Notes under the pieces: generated by a model
Told to the model about the DNA's origin: nothing
What the model saw: the letters and a program-made list of their open reading frames with translations, nothing else
Database searches by the model: none
Shown here: positions 9,574 through 17,240 of the stretch, piece by piece
Layout: each line of letters starts with the position of its first letter
Position numbering within the stretch: the first letter of the stretch is position 1
Program-made: the position numbers and the translations under genes
Source: Verrucomicrobiota bacterium
GTDB lineage: Bacteria; Verrucomicrobiota; Verrucomicrobiia; Verrucomicrobiales; DEV007
Reading direction: 5' to 3'
Length of the DNA: 64,000 nt
NCBI GenBank assembly: GCA_020630975.1
Contig: JAHDID010000014.1
Span: 58,579-122,578, forward strand

Positions 9574-10377
9574 ATGTTCCGCTCACTCTCCCTTATTCTA
9601 ACCCTCATTGCCATTCACTCGGTGAATGCGCAATCTTTAGACGCAAGCCGCATTGCGTCTATCATCGCTGCGGACGCTGGTCCTGGTGTAGATGCGAGTC
9701 GGTACGATGAGTACGCGCAGGGGCTCACCGTGACTCTCGAGCGACTGTCCCCAGTACAACTATATCGTGTCTTAGGCACCGATGTGGACTCTGATGATCC
9801 TATCCCAGTCAGTCTGCCTGGTGATGATCCCAACTCGCCAGCTAATAGGGATAAGCTACGACGCAAAGGCCAGTGGCTGGTCGATAGCGCTAAAGAAGTA
9901 GCAGAAGAATGGCGGGAGATCGAAGAGACGGCCAAGCGCCGAGCTGAGCGCCGCAAGCAATGGCTGGAAAAGCTCGATCGCGACTATGACGATGATAATT
10001 TTCCAAACTGGGTATGGCCATCTGCTTCCAAGGTAGCCAGCGTATTGAGGACCAGTGAGGCGGCCTATCGTGAGGCTATTGATACTATCCAGGAGCTGGA
10101 TATGAATCCTGACGACAAGTGGATCAAGGATGTGTTTAGCGAGGCCGAAGCTCGAAATAATCTAGAGCGTGCGCATGAAGACCAGATCGCCGAGAACAAA
10201 AAACTACTGAATGAACTCCGCTACGAATTTCGCAAAAATCCGACCTCCAGCAAAACCCGTCAGCTATGGCAGGCGCGATTCGACGCTCAGGAGGCTAGGA
10301 TCAAAGCGGCAATGATACTGTCTGAGAAAGAGATGGAGATCGTAAAAATGGTCGCCGAGAAGGCACTGGAGAAGTAA
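9574..10377 (+). CDS. Secreted hypothetical protein with coiled-coil character
   Basis: The start at MFRSLSLILT gives a clean signal peptide with likely cleavage after VNA. A TTG at 9514 would add 20 polar residues in front of the signal and is unlikely. The mature protein has about 245 residues, is rich in Glu, Lys, Arg and Ala and is predicted helical, with long charged stretches (AEEWREIEETAKRRAERRKQ) and no cysteine in the mature part. I recognise no family or catalytic motif. It is transcribed away from the SHD1/metallopeptidase gene across a ~175-base AT-rich divergent spacer, so the two may be co-regulated. It could be a periplasmic chaperone or scaffold, but nothing in the sequence shows that. 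Confidence 0.6.
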   Translation: MFRSLSLILTLIAIHSVNAQSLDASRIASIIAADAGPGVDASRYDEYAQGLTVTLERLSPVQLYRVLGTDVDSDDPIPVSLPGDDPNSPANRDKLRRKGQWLVDSAKEVAEEWREIEETAKRRAERRKQWLEKLDRDYDDDNFPNWVWPSASKVASVLRTSEAAYREAIDTIQELDMNPDDKWIKDVFSEAEARNNLERAHEDQIAENKKLLNELRYEFRKNPTSSKTRQLWQARFDAQEARIKAAMILSEKEMEIVKMVAEKALEK

Positions 10378-10440
10378 ACGTTCTTCTTCTGTACGTAGCT
10401 AGATCGCAGAAGCGAGAGGCGCTACCAGACTCTAAAACAA

Positions 10441-10480
10441 ATCAGGCCAGCGAGGCTAGAATCTAGCCTGCTGACCTGAT
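10441..10480. terminator. Long imperfect hairpin between convergent genes
   Basis: ATCAGG at 10441 pairs with CCTGAT at 10475-10480. Inside, CAGC pairs with GCTG, and AGGCTAGA pairs with TCTAGCCT around a minimal loop. It lies between the ends of the secreted coiled-coil protein (+) and the DUF1501 gene (-). There is no strong T-run on either side; the - strand reads TTGTTTTAGA. It is a plausible but weak bidirectional terminator. Confidence 0.5.
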
Positions 10481-10513
10481 GTGAAAGAATCGTTTAGTCG
10501 ATCTAATTTTTCT

Positions 10514-11851
10514 CTACGAGAAAAGCTGAGCAATCGGCTTGCCCTCGGTGATCACCTTGCCGGTCTCGCGATCGGACTTGTGACCAGCCACTAGGAATGG
10601 ACGACCAGACGAGGAGTAGACCACCTTATTCAGATCCATACCGAGCGCGTGGGCGATGGTGGCATTGAAGTCGCGTGGATCCACAGGATCTTCCTCGACA
10701 GCCATACCGAGATTGTCCGACTTGCCGTAGGCCTGACCACCGGAGATACCGCCACCGGCAAACATGGTGGAGAACACTCGTGGGTGGTGATCGCGACCGC
10801 CGTTGGCATTGATCTTTGGCGTACGGCCAAATTCGGTGCCCAGCACGATCAGAGTCTTCTCGAAGAGGCCTTCGGCCTTGAGATCGTCGATCAGAGCGGC
10901 CAGCGCCATGTCGAGAGAGCCTGCGCGCTCTGGGATGGCATTCCACAGATCATTGTGCATGTCCCAGCCGCCAGCAGTCACCTCGATGAAGCGGATACCC
11001 GAGCTGACCAGGCGTTTGGCGAGCATGGCACCTTTGCCGATACGAGAGTCGCCATACTTCTCCAGTTTGGCCTGGTAGCCAGGCTCATTGGTCAGCTTGA
11101 AAGTCTCGAGATCCTCAGAGCTCATCAGCTTCAGAGTCTCATCGTAGAATTGATTGTAAGCAGCCACCTCGTTGGTCTTGAACTCGCGCTGAAAGACTTC
11201 GTCGAAAGTATTGATCAGCTTGTAGCGACGGTCGAACTGCTTCTCAGACACCATCTCTGGGATCTCGCCATCCTGCACACCGCGATCGGGATCGCCGATA
11301 GGCAGGGGGGAGAGACTAGGGCCAAAAAATCCGGAGCCAGGGTGATTGCCACCGCCACCGATCACCACGGAGTCTGGTAGAGTCTCGTGCTTTTTGCCGA
11401 GAATCTTGGCAGCCCACGGTCCCATAGTCGGGTGGATGATAGTCGCGCGTGGCTGGTAGCTGGTGTGCATCCAGTAGGAGCCACCGCGGTGGTCGCCAGT
11501 CTTCTGCGTCATCGAGCGGACTAGAGCGATATCGGAGAAACGCTTGGCCAGCTCGGGCATGAACTCAGCCATCTGCACACCGGCCACACCAGTCGAGATA
11601 CCAGCGGTGCTACCACCGGTCTCGGTACCGGGCTTCGGGTCGAAGGTGTCCATGTGAGTCATGCCACCGTTCATGTAGAAAAAGATGCAGTGCTCTGCCT
11701 TTCCTCCGCCGGCTGCCAGCACCTTTGGCGAGGCACCGAGCACTGGCACCACGCTCACTCCGAGCGCAGTCTTGGCCGTGCGTGCTACGAACTGTCGGCG
11801 GCTCTGCTCATCGAGTTTGCCTAGTTTCTTCTTTAGGTCGTGGGCGATCAT
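10514..11851 (-). CDS. DUF1501 family protein
   Basis: This is a sulfatase/phosphatase-fold (DUF1501) protein of 445 residues. The N-terminus has a twin-arginine-like signal (SRRQFVARTAKTALG followed by hydrophobic residues ending in VLAAGG), which suggests Tat export. Conserved-looking DUF1501 stretches include HCIFFYMNGGMTHMDTFDPKP, the segment RSMTQKTGDHRGGSYWMHT and TEFGRTPKINANGGRDHHPR. In planctomycetes and verrucomicrobia these genes are almost always paired with a DUF1549/DUF1553 protein, as here: the partner lies immediately upstream on the same strand. The biochemical role of the pair is not established. The 76-nt gap to the upstream gene holds copy 2 of the 21-bp-spaced motif, 34 nt before this ATG, so it could affect expression. 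Confidence 0.92.
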   Translation of the reverse strand: MIAHDLKKKLGKLDEQSRRQFVARTAKTALGVSVVPVLGASPKVLAAGGGKAEHCIFFYMNGGMTHMDTFDPKPGTETGGSTAGISTGVAGVQMAEFMPELAKRFSDIALVRSMTQKTGDHRGGSYWMHTSYQPRATIIHPTMGPWAAKILGKKHETLPDSVVIGGGGNHPGSGFFGPSLSPLPIGDPDRGVQDGEIPEMVSEKQFDRRYKLINTFDEVFQREFKTNEVAAYNQFYDETLKLMSSEDLETFKLTNEPGYQAKLEKYGDSRIGKGAMLAKRLVSSGIRFIEVTAGGWDMHNDLWNAIPERAGSLDMALAALIDDLKAEGLFEKTLIVLGTEFGRTPKINANGGRDHHPRVFSTMFAGGGISGGQAYGKSDNLGMAVEEDPVDPRDFNATIAHALGMDLNKVVYSSSGRPFLVAGHKSDRETGKVITEGKPIAQLFS

Positions 11852-11885
11852 GATTCTCTTTGGAATTAGGGTTCAGTTGGTGAAA

Positions 11886-11921
11886 TTCAATAGGGTACAA
11901 TTTTGATTCAATAGGGTACAA
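11886..11921 (+). repeat. 21-bp-spaced GGGTACAA motif, copy 2
   Basis: Two identical 15-mers, TTCAATAGGGTACAA, lie at 11886-11900 and 11907-11921, so the repeat period is exactly 21 bp. The element ends 6 nt from the stop codon of the DUF1549/DUF1553 gene and lies 34 nt before the DUF1501 ATG, both on the - strand. Relative to those genes the motif is antisense. Confidence 0.85.
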
Positions 11922-11927
11922 TCCGAT

Positions 11928-14147
11928 CTACTGGACGAATAGGAACTCGCGGGTGTTGACCAGGGCCCAGATGACGTCGCCGATAGCGGCTACCTCAGCC
12001 TCTGCATCGCTACGCTGGATATCGCGATCATTGCGAGCGCGCAGACCAGAGGCGGCAGCACGCTTCTCTGCAGGGTAGGGCATGCGGCCCAGTACACTGA
12101 GGAAGATCTTTTCGATCTTGTCGCCTTTCTTGCCCTCTCCATAGGCGATCTCCTTGATCAGGTAGGCATCCTTGCTAGTCAGCGCGGCATTGGTGATGCT
12201 GCCATTCAGCAGGGTCATCACCTGCGGAGTCGATCCCACAGTGGTTGCATTCTCGATTAAGATCTTGTCGGACTGGCCGAAGATCCGCAGGAAGTGATTG
12301 GCTGGCATCGGCACATCGAGCTCGGAGGCGCGCACCATCTGCTGACCACCCACGCGGCCTACCATATTGTTGCGGCCCATCATGCCCATGCCGCCGCTGC
12401 CCATCATGCCGCCCTCACCATCGGAGACTTGGCCGATGGTGCGGTGCTTCATCTTGAATTCCTCGATCTGCTCAGCAGTCGTCATGGTGGTGTAGTCCAT
12501 GTTCATCAGCTCTTTGTAGGCCTCGGCTCCGCGGCGCTGCATACGCTCGGGGTGGGCGGTGGTCAGAGTCACCATAGAGTCCCAGACCTGTTCAGCACTC
12601 ATGCGGCGCAGGATGGGGCCAGGGAAGTGGTAGGCGCCATTGTCGATCTGAGTCAGCGTCGGCGAGAGGCTCTCGGCTTTGCGCTGGTAGGTCTCAGTAT
12701 TGTAGATCACGCGGAAGAAGTCCTTCAGCGAGTACTTCTGGTCGATCATCATCTGCTCGAGGAACTGGAGTAGCGCGTAGTTCTGCGCCTGGCCGTCGAG
12801 GTGGCCAGGGATATTGTCGACTGGCTCGATCTGACCTAGGCCAAAGGCGATCTTCCACATGCGGTTCACCAGATTCACGGTGAAGCGAGGATTCGTCGGC
12901 GAAGTGATCCAGTCGGCGAAGGCCACGCGAGGAGTGGCGTGCTTTTCGATATTCACCGTATCGCCGAAGTAGGCGCCGGGGCGCACCTGCTGGTGGGGTT
13001 CGCCGTTGTCGTATTTGTAGTCGTGCGGCAGCTCCACCGTTTGGTTACCAGTGTCGTTCACATTGGTGCGATTGCTGTTGAGCATGATGCTCAGCCCGAT
13101 GTCGAATGTGGTATTCGGGCGCAGCTTGCCCGCGCGCTCCAGGATGCCGCTCATTCGCTGTGCCTCGGCACGTGGATTGAAGTCGAGACGAGTGCGGGTC
13201 TCATACTCGCCCATGAAAGAAGCCATGCGGTAGAAGTCGAGCTGCTTCACCTGCTCGAATGGGTGGTCGTGGCACTGCGCACAAGTGATCTCGGTGCCGA
13301 GGAAGACGGTGAAGGTATTCGACAGGTTGCACAGGCGCATGCCCTGATCGGTCACTAGGTAGCCAGAGGCGGGATTGTCCCAGAGGGTGCCCTCGGCAGT
13401 CAGCATCTCGGTCACGAGTTTATCGAAAGGCTTGTCAGCGCGCAGGCTGTCTTTCATCCACTCCATGTAGGAGATCGCTTTCAGGCCATTGCCCTCCATG
13501 GCCACTCCATCGCGCACGCGCAGCAGGTCGGACATGTAGTTGAACATACGCATCGCGTAGGCATCGGTCTCCAGTAGCTCATCGATCAGCTCAGCACGCT
13601 TGCTGCGCGAAGTGGAGCCGAGGAATTTGCTGGCCTCGTCGAAGGTCGGGATACGGCCAGCGATGTCTAGGTACACGCGGCGCATGAACTGCGAGTCATT
13701 GGTCTTCTCATTGGGCACGCACATCACCATCTCGCGCTCGATTTCCTCTTTTCGCTTGGCCTTCTCGGCATTGGTGAGAGTGGAGTTTTGTGGCAGCTCG
13801 GCCAGATCCTTGCGCAGGCCATAGTAGGCTTCTTTCATGCGGGCTAGCACCAGCTTGTCGATCTCGGCGGCCAGAGCGGCGGTATCGTTGGGCAGCGAGC
13901 TTTTCACAAAGATGCGGTCATCCTCGCTCAACTTAGCGATAGGGTAGTTGATGATATTGCCGTTTTCGAGCTTCAGCTTCACCGATGCGGTCGCACCAGC
14001 GCCTGCTGTGCCCACGAATTCAGCCTGTAGCTTGCGCCCGTCTGAAGAGGTCCACTCGCGCATCTGGGCCTGACTGATGCTAGGGGTGAGTAGCGATAGC
14101 AGAGCGATAGCTAGCGCAGAGCGAAGTAACGGTGTTAGATATTTCAT
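11928..14147 (-). CDS. DUF1549/DUF1553 protein with N-terminal SHD1-like domain and CxxCH motif
   Basis: The ATG at 14147 gives a signal peptide (MKYLTPLLRSALAIALLSLL...SISQA). A GTG-type extension to 14228 adds an unlikely polar leader. The order is an SHD1-like domain (MREWTSSDGRKLQAEFVG), a DUF1549 region (FMRRVYLDIAGRIPT), a haem-c-type CAQCH at about 289-293 and DUF1553 (TPRVAFADWITSPTNPRFTVNLVNR). A Gly/Met-rich low-complexity insert (GSGGMGMMGRNNMVG) sits before the C-terminal helical part. The family is found with DUF1501 in these phyla, and electron transfer or a surface role has been suggested by others but not shown. The downstream DUF1501 gene is probably in the same transcript. 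The start region is divergent from the SMP-30/esterase gene across about 190 bases. Confidence 0.9.
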   Translation of the reverse strand: MKYLTPLLRSALAIALLSLLTPSISQAQMREWTSSDGRKLQAEFVGTAGAGATASVKLKLENGNIINYPIAKLSEDDRIFVKSSLPNDTAALAAEIDKLVLARMKEAYYGLRKDLAELPQNSTLTNAEKAKRKEEIEREMVMCVPNEKTNDSQFMRRVYLDIAGRIPTFDEASKFLGSTSRSKRAELIDELLETDAYAMRMFNYMSDLLRVRDGVAMEGNGLKAISYMEWMKDSLRADKPFDKLVTEMLTAEGTLWDNPASGYLVTDQGMRLCNLSNTFTVFLGTEITCAQCHDHPFEQVKQLDFYRMASFMGEYETRTRLDFNPRAEAQRMSGILERAGKLRPNTTFDIGLSIMLNSNRTNVNDTGNQTVELPHDYKYDNGEPHQQVRPGAYFGDTVNIEKHATPRVAFADWITSPTNPRFTVNLVNRMWKIAFGLGQIEPVDNIPGHLDGQAQNYALLQFLEQMMIDQKYSLKDFFRVIYNTETYQRKAESLSPTLTQIDNGAYHFPGPILRRMSAEQVWDSMVTLTTAHPERMQRRGAEAYKELMNMDYTTMTTAEQIEEFKMKHRTIGQVSDGEGGMMGSGGMGMMGRNNMVGRVGGQQMVRASELDVPMPANHFLRIFGQSDKILIENATTVGSTPQVMTLLNGSITNAALTSKDAYLIKEIAYGEGKKGDKIEKIFLSVLGRMPYPAEKRAAASGLRARNDRDIQRSDAEAEVAAIGDVIWALVNTREFLFVQ

Positions 14148-14337
14148 CGGGAAAGGTGAATCGAATGTGTGAAGGTGATGATGCAGTTTCAGGGAGTATC
14201 CTCCATCTTTTGCATAACACCACAGCATTAGTCTATTACAGATTTTTTGCTAATTTGTGACACTGAGCCAAAGCAATTGCTTTTAGCCGGTGGTTTTATT
14301 GGTTGAAACACCGGAACGAGCTAGGCATTGCTCTCTT

Positions 14338-16083
14338 ATGACCAATTGTTTCCGACTCGGTTCATTTTTCGTGCTGCTCGCATCCACCCTCCATGCCCAG
14401 GGCGAGATTTCTCCTGTAGCCCCTGGTGTGCCACTCAGGCATGTCATGACCGCTGAGAGTTTCGGTCTAGCCGATGGCCCTGCCTGGGATGGCTGGGCAC
14501 TGACAGTGGCTGACCCCAAGGCTGAGAAAGCAGAGCGCTATGTCCCCTCGCAAAAGGCATGGCTAGCAGGCCCCAAGAAAGGCCGCAAGTTTAGCGCCAG
14601 TTTTTACAATCACGGTCGGCTCTACTATTCGGATAATGCAGGCGGCAAGATCTTTTATCGCGAGGAGCGAAGTCAGGACGAGGTACAGGTGAGCGCAGAG
14701 GACTTGGCGCAGGACAAAACCCGCCGCCCCAATGATCTGACCGTCGATCGCAGTGGCGGCGTCTACTACACACTCACTCGAGCTGGGCAGGTCGTCTACG
14801 TGCCTAGTGGTGGTGAGCTGCGTGTCGTCGCTGACGATGCCGAGACCGCCAATGGCCTGATCCTTAGCCCCGATGAGAGTATCCTTTACGTCGCCGAGTA
14901 TGTGCCCAAAAACATCCTCGCCTACGATGTCGGGCCGGATGGCTCGCTGTCGAATCGCCGCGTGTTTGCCAAGATGGATGATGGTCAGCCCGATCTAAAA
15001 GGCGCCGATGGCATGTCTATCGATCGCGCGGGCAATGTCTACTGCGCCGGTCCAGAGGATATTTGGGTGTGGGCACCCGATGGCCAGCTGCTCGACCGCA
15101 TCGCCGTGCCCGAGCGGCCGATCAATTGTACCTTTGGCGGCACTGATCTGCGCGATCTCTACATCAGCGGCTTCGGCGGTCTATATTTGCAGCGCATGCG
15201 CATCTCAGGTGTGTCGCCTCAGCCACCAGCCCAGTGGCATCCGGAGAAAGCCAAGTCTCAGCCCAGTGTGGCCGTGCCAGATGGAGTCGAGCCGCATCTC
15301 GATCTCACCTATGCCAGCTATGGCACCCGCGACATGCTCGCCGATATCTTTGTCCCACCCGGTGATGGTCCGCATCCGGTAGCGATCATCCTCCATGGAG
15401 GTGGTTGGCACAGTGGCGATAAGATGAAGTTTCGTGCCATGGGCCTAGAGTTGGCGCGTCGCGGCTACGTGACCATGGCAGTCGCTTACCGACTGAGCGG
15501 CGAGGCCAAATTTCCTGCCAATATCCACGACTGCCACGCTGCAGTGCGCTACATCCGCGCCCATGCTGCAGACTACCGGGCAGATGCCGACCGTATCGGC
15601 GTAGTCGGCGGCTCGGCTGGAGCTCACCTAGCTGGACTACTCGCCACCACAGCCGATGTCGAGGCTCTTCACGGCGATGGTGGAAACCCCGGCGCCTCCT
15701 CCGCAGTCCACGCTGCGGTCGTCATGTCCGGCCCCATGCAGATCGCCACTGGCAGCGTAGCCGAGCGCTCGCTGATGAAGGAAAACAAGAAGCCGAATGC
15801 CATCTGGCTATTCGGCGGCAACGTCGAGGAGAAAGCCGACCTCTATCGCCTAGCCGATGCCCACGAGCACATCAGCGCCGCTACCCCGCCGATCCTTTTC
15901 CAATACGGCGGCGCCGAAGATCCCAGCAAAGTCGATCCATCTGTGAACAAACTGAAATCCCTAGGCATCGCCACCAAAGTCCTCTCCCACTACGAGGGCG
16001 GCAAACACGGCTGCTGGAATCGTCATCCGTGGTTCATGCCCATGGTCGAGGATATCGATGCTTGGTTTCAGGAGCATTTGTAG
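14338..16083 (+). CDS. SMP-30-like beta-propeller fused to an alpha/beta hydrolase (esterase)
   Basis: The signal peptide is MTNCFRLGSFFVLLASTLHAQ. Residues about 35-290 look like an SMP-30/gluconolactonase propeller (RRPNDLTVDRSGGVYYT, NGLILSPDESILYVAEY, DGMSIDRAGNVYCAG). Residues about 320-581 are an HSL/BD-FAE-type alpha/beta hydrolase. That part has an HGGGW oxyanion motif (353-357), the nucleophile elbow GGSAG with S426, a likely acid in GGAEDPSKVDP and a His in GGKHGCW. The fusion would join lactone or sugar-acid ester chemistry to de-esterification in the periplasm, which fits plant or algal polysaccharide side-chain removal. That role is inference. A GTG at 14290 would add 16 residues ahead of the signal and is less likely. 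Confidence 0.85.
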   Translation: MTNCFRLGSFFVLLASTLHAQGEISPVAPGVPLRHVMTAESFGLADGPAWDGWALTVADPKAEKAERYVPSQKAWLAGPKKGRKFSASFYNHGRLYYSDNAGGKIFYREERSQDEVQVSAEDLAQDKTRRPNDLTVDRSGGVYYTLTRAGQVVYVPSGGELRVVADDAETANGLILSPDESILYVAEYVPKNILAYDVGPDGSLSNRRVFAKMDDGQPDLKGADGMSIDRAGNVYCAGPEDIWVWAPDGQLLDRIAVPERPINCTFGGTDLRDLYISGFGGLYLQRMRISGVSPQPPAQWHPEKAKSQPSVAVPDGVEPHLDLTYASYGTRDMLADIFVPPGDGPHPVAIILHGGGWHSGDKMKFRAMGLELARRGYVTMAVAYRLSGEAKFPANIHDCHAAVRYIRAHAADYRADADRIGVVGGSAGAHLAGLLATTADVEALHGDGGNPGASSAVHAAVVMSGPMQIATGSVAERSLMKENKKPNAIWLFGGNVEEKADLYRLADAHEHISAATPPILFQYGGAEDPSKVDPSVNKLKSLGIATKVLSHYEGGKHGCWNRHPWFMPMVEDIDAWFQEHL

Positions 16084-16121
16084 GGCTACGAGATGCCAGT
16101 TTTGATCGTTTCTGATTCAGT

Positions 16122-16370
16122 ATGGATGTGGATGAAGACAAAATCGATCAAGCTGTGATAGCGCTCTTATATCTTGCAAGTTGGAGAGAGAAAGGCATGC
16201 CTGAGGGTGTAGCAAGAGTCTGGAAGTCGTTCGACTGGGATGTGATGGAGCGGCTACACGAAGCAGAATTAATCTCCGATCCTGTCGGTAAAGCAAAGTC
16301 GGTCTATCTCTCCAAAGCAGGTATCGAAAAAGGCCGCGAGCTAGCCGAAGCATTGTTTGGGAAATCTTGA
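16122..16370 (+). CDS. Small DUF6429-like protein
   Basis: This 82-residue cytosolic protein has the pattern I associate with the DUF6429 family: DEDKIDQAVIALLYL, then FDWDVMERLHEAELISDP, then KAKSVYLSKAGIEKGRELAEALF. The last part resembles a winged-helix C-terminus (recognition helix followed by a wing). No biochemical function is known for the family. It starts 38 nt after the esterase stop and may be read through from it. Family assignment is from memory of the motif and would need a profile search. Confidence 0.7.
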   Translation: MDVDEDKIDQAVIALLYLASWREKGMPEGVARVWKSFDWDVMERLHEAELISDPVGKAKSVYLSKAGIEKGRELAEALFGKS

Positions 16371-16458
16371 CTTTCGTTTCCGTGAAGTGACGAAGGCCCA
16401 CAGCTACCTCATCTCTCCGCGGTAGACTTGAGCCGATTTGGCACTACAGTCGACGCAA

Positions 16459-17010
16459 ATGACTCACCAAGAAATCGAACTGACTCGCGACGTAGACGCC
16501 ATCCAGATCCCTAGTGGCGATGAGATCAATCTGCCAATGGGCACCAAGGTCATGATCACTCAGGCACTGGGTGGGACCTACACGGTAGCCACGCAGTCGG
16601 GTCTGGCCCGCATCAAGTCTGAAAATGCCGATGCGCTGGGCATCGATCTAGAAGCTGAGGAGAAGAAGAAAAACGAGACCAAAGTGGCCATCGAGGCAGG
16701 CGATCTCGATGGCGCGATCTGGGCGCAGCTGAAGCAAGTTTTTGACCCCGAGATCCCGGTGAATATCGTCGATCTCGGGCTGGTCTACGATTGCCAAGTC
16801 GTCGAGGAAGACGGGCAAAAGAACGTAGAGGTGAAGATGACTCTGACCGCACCTGGCTGCGGCATGGGCCCGACTATCGCAGCCGATGCCCAGTCAAAGA
16901 TCCTCGTGCTCGACGAGATCGACAATGCACGCGTCGATCTGGTCTGGGATCCGGTGTGGAATCAGGACATGATCACTGAAGAGGGCAAAATGAAGCTCGG
17001 TATGATCTAA
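16459..17010 (+). CDS. sufT: SufT-type Fe-S cluster assembly protein (MIP18/DUF59 domain)
   Basis: The N-terminal part (TRDVDAIQIPSGDEINLPMGTKVMITQALGGTYTV) is the small SufT-specific beta domain. The C-terminal half is a MIP18/DUF59 domain with VFDPEIPVNIVDLGLVYD and the conserved cysteine in LTAPGCGMGP. SufT proteins assist maturation of Fe-S proteins, usually next to suf genes. Here the rest of the suf operon is absent and the gene stands alone. The ATG at 16459 (MTHQEIEL) is preferred over the TTG at 16438. Copy 3 of the 21-bp motif begins 11 nt after the stop. Confidence 0.9.
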   Translation: MTHQEIELTRDVDAIQIPSGDEINLPMGTKVMITQALGGTYTVATQSGLARIKSENADALGIDLEAEEKKKNETKVAIEAGDLDGAIWAQLKQVFDPEIPVNIVDLGLVYDCQVVEEDGQKNVEVKMTLTAPGCGMGPTIAADAQSKILVLDEIDNARVDLVWDPVWNQDMITEEGKMKLGMI

Positions 17011-17021
17011 ACGAGCCCTAA

Positions 17022-17057
17022 TTCAATAGGGTACAATTTTCACTCAATAGGGTACAA
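17022..17057 (+). repeat. 21-bp-spaced GGGTACAA motif, copy 3
   Basis: TTCAATAGGGTACAA at 17022-17036 is followed by CTCAATAGGGTACAA at 17043-17057, again with a 21-bp period. It lies between the sufT stop (11 nt away) and the ATG of the short membrane protein at 17073 (15 nt away), both on the same strand as the motif. Confidence 0.85.
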
Positions 17058-17072
17058 TCGCCCTGCTTTCCC

Positions 17073-17225
17073 ATGAAAGAAGCCATCGCCATCGTCATTG
17101 CCTTTGGGATAGGTGCGGCGTGTGGCCGCTTTCAGATACCGCTCCCCGCTCCGCCACACTGGGTAGGTGTGGCGCTGATCGTGGCGATCTGGTTGGGGTA
17201 TACGGTTTTCAAAAGCAGTAGCTAG
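17073..17225 (+). CDS. XapX/DUF1427-like 50-residue membrane protein
   Basis: An ATG at 17073 opens a 50-codon frame ending at TAG 17223-17225. Two hydrophobic helices (EAIAIVIAFGIGAACG and VGVALIVAIWLGYTVF) flank a turn reading QIPLPAPPHW. This is the XapX/DUF1427 pattern: a Gly-rich first helix, then a P-x-P-x-P-P turn, then a second helix. The family is small and of unknown function. It sits between sufT and the GYF_2/hydrolase gene and starts right after copy 3 of the repeat motif. It is short, but the family pattern makes it likely to be real. Confidence 0.7.
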   Translation: MKEAIAIVIAFGIGAACGRFQIPLPAPPHWVGVALIVAIWLGYTVFKSSS

Positions 17226-17240
17226 TCTCGAGTCTGGGTG

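Noticed and set aside
10649-11380. 243-residue + strand frame opposite the DUF1501 gene
   Set aside because: No domain is recognised and the - strand protein is well supported by family features.
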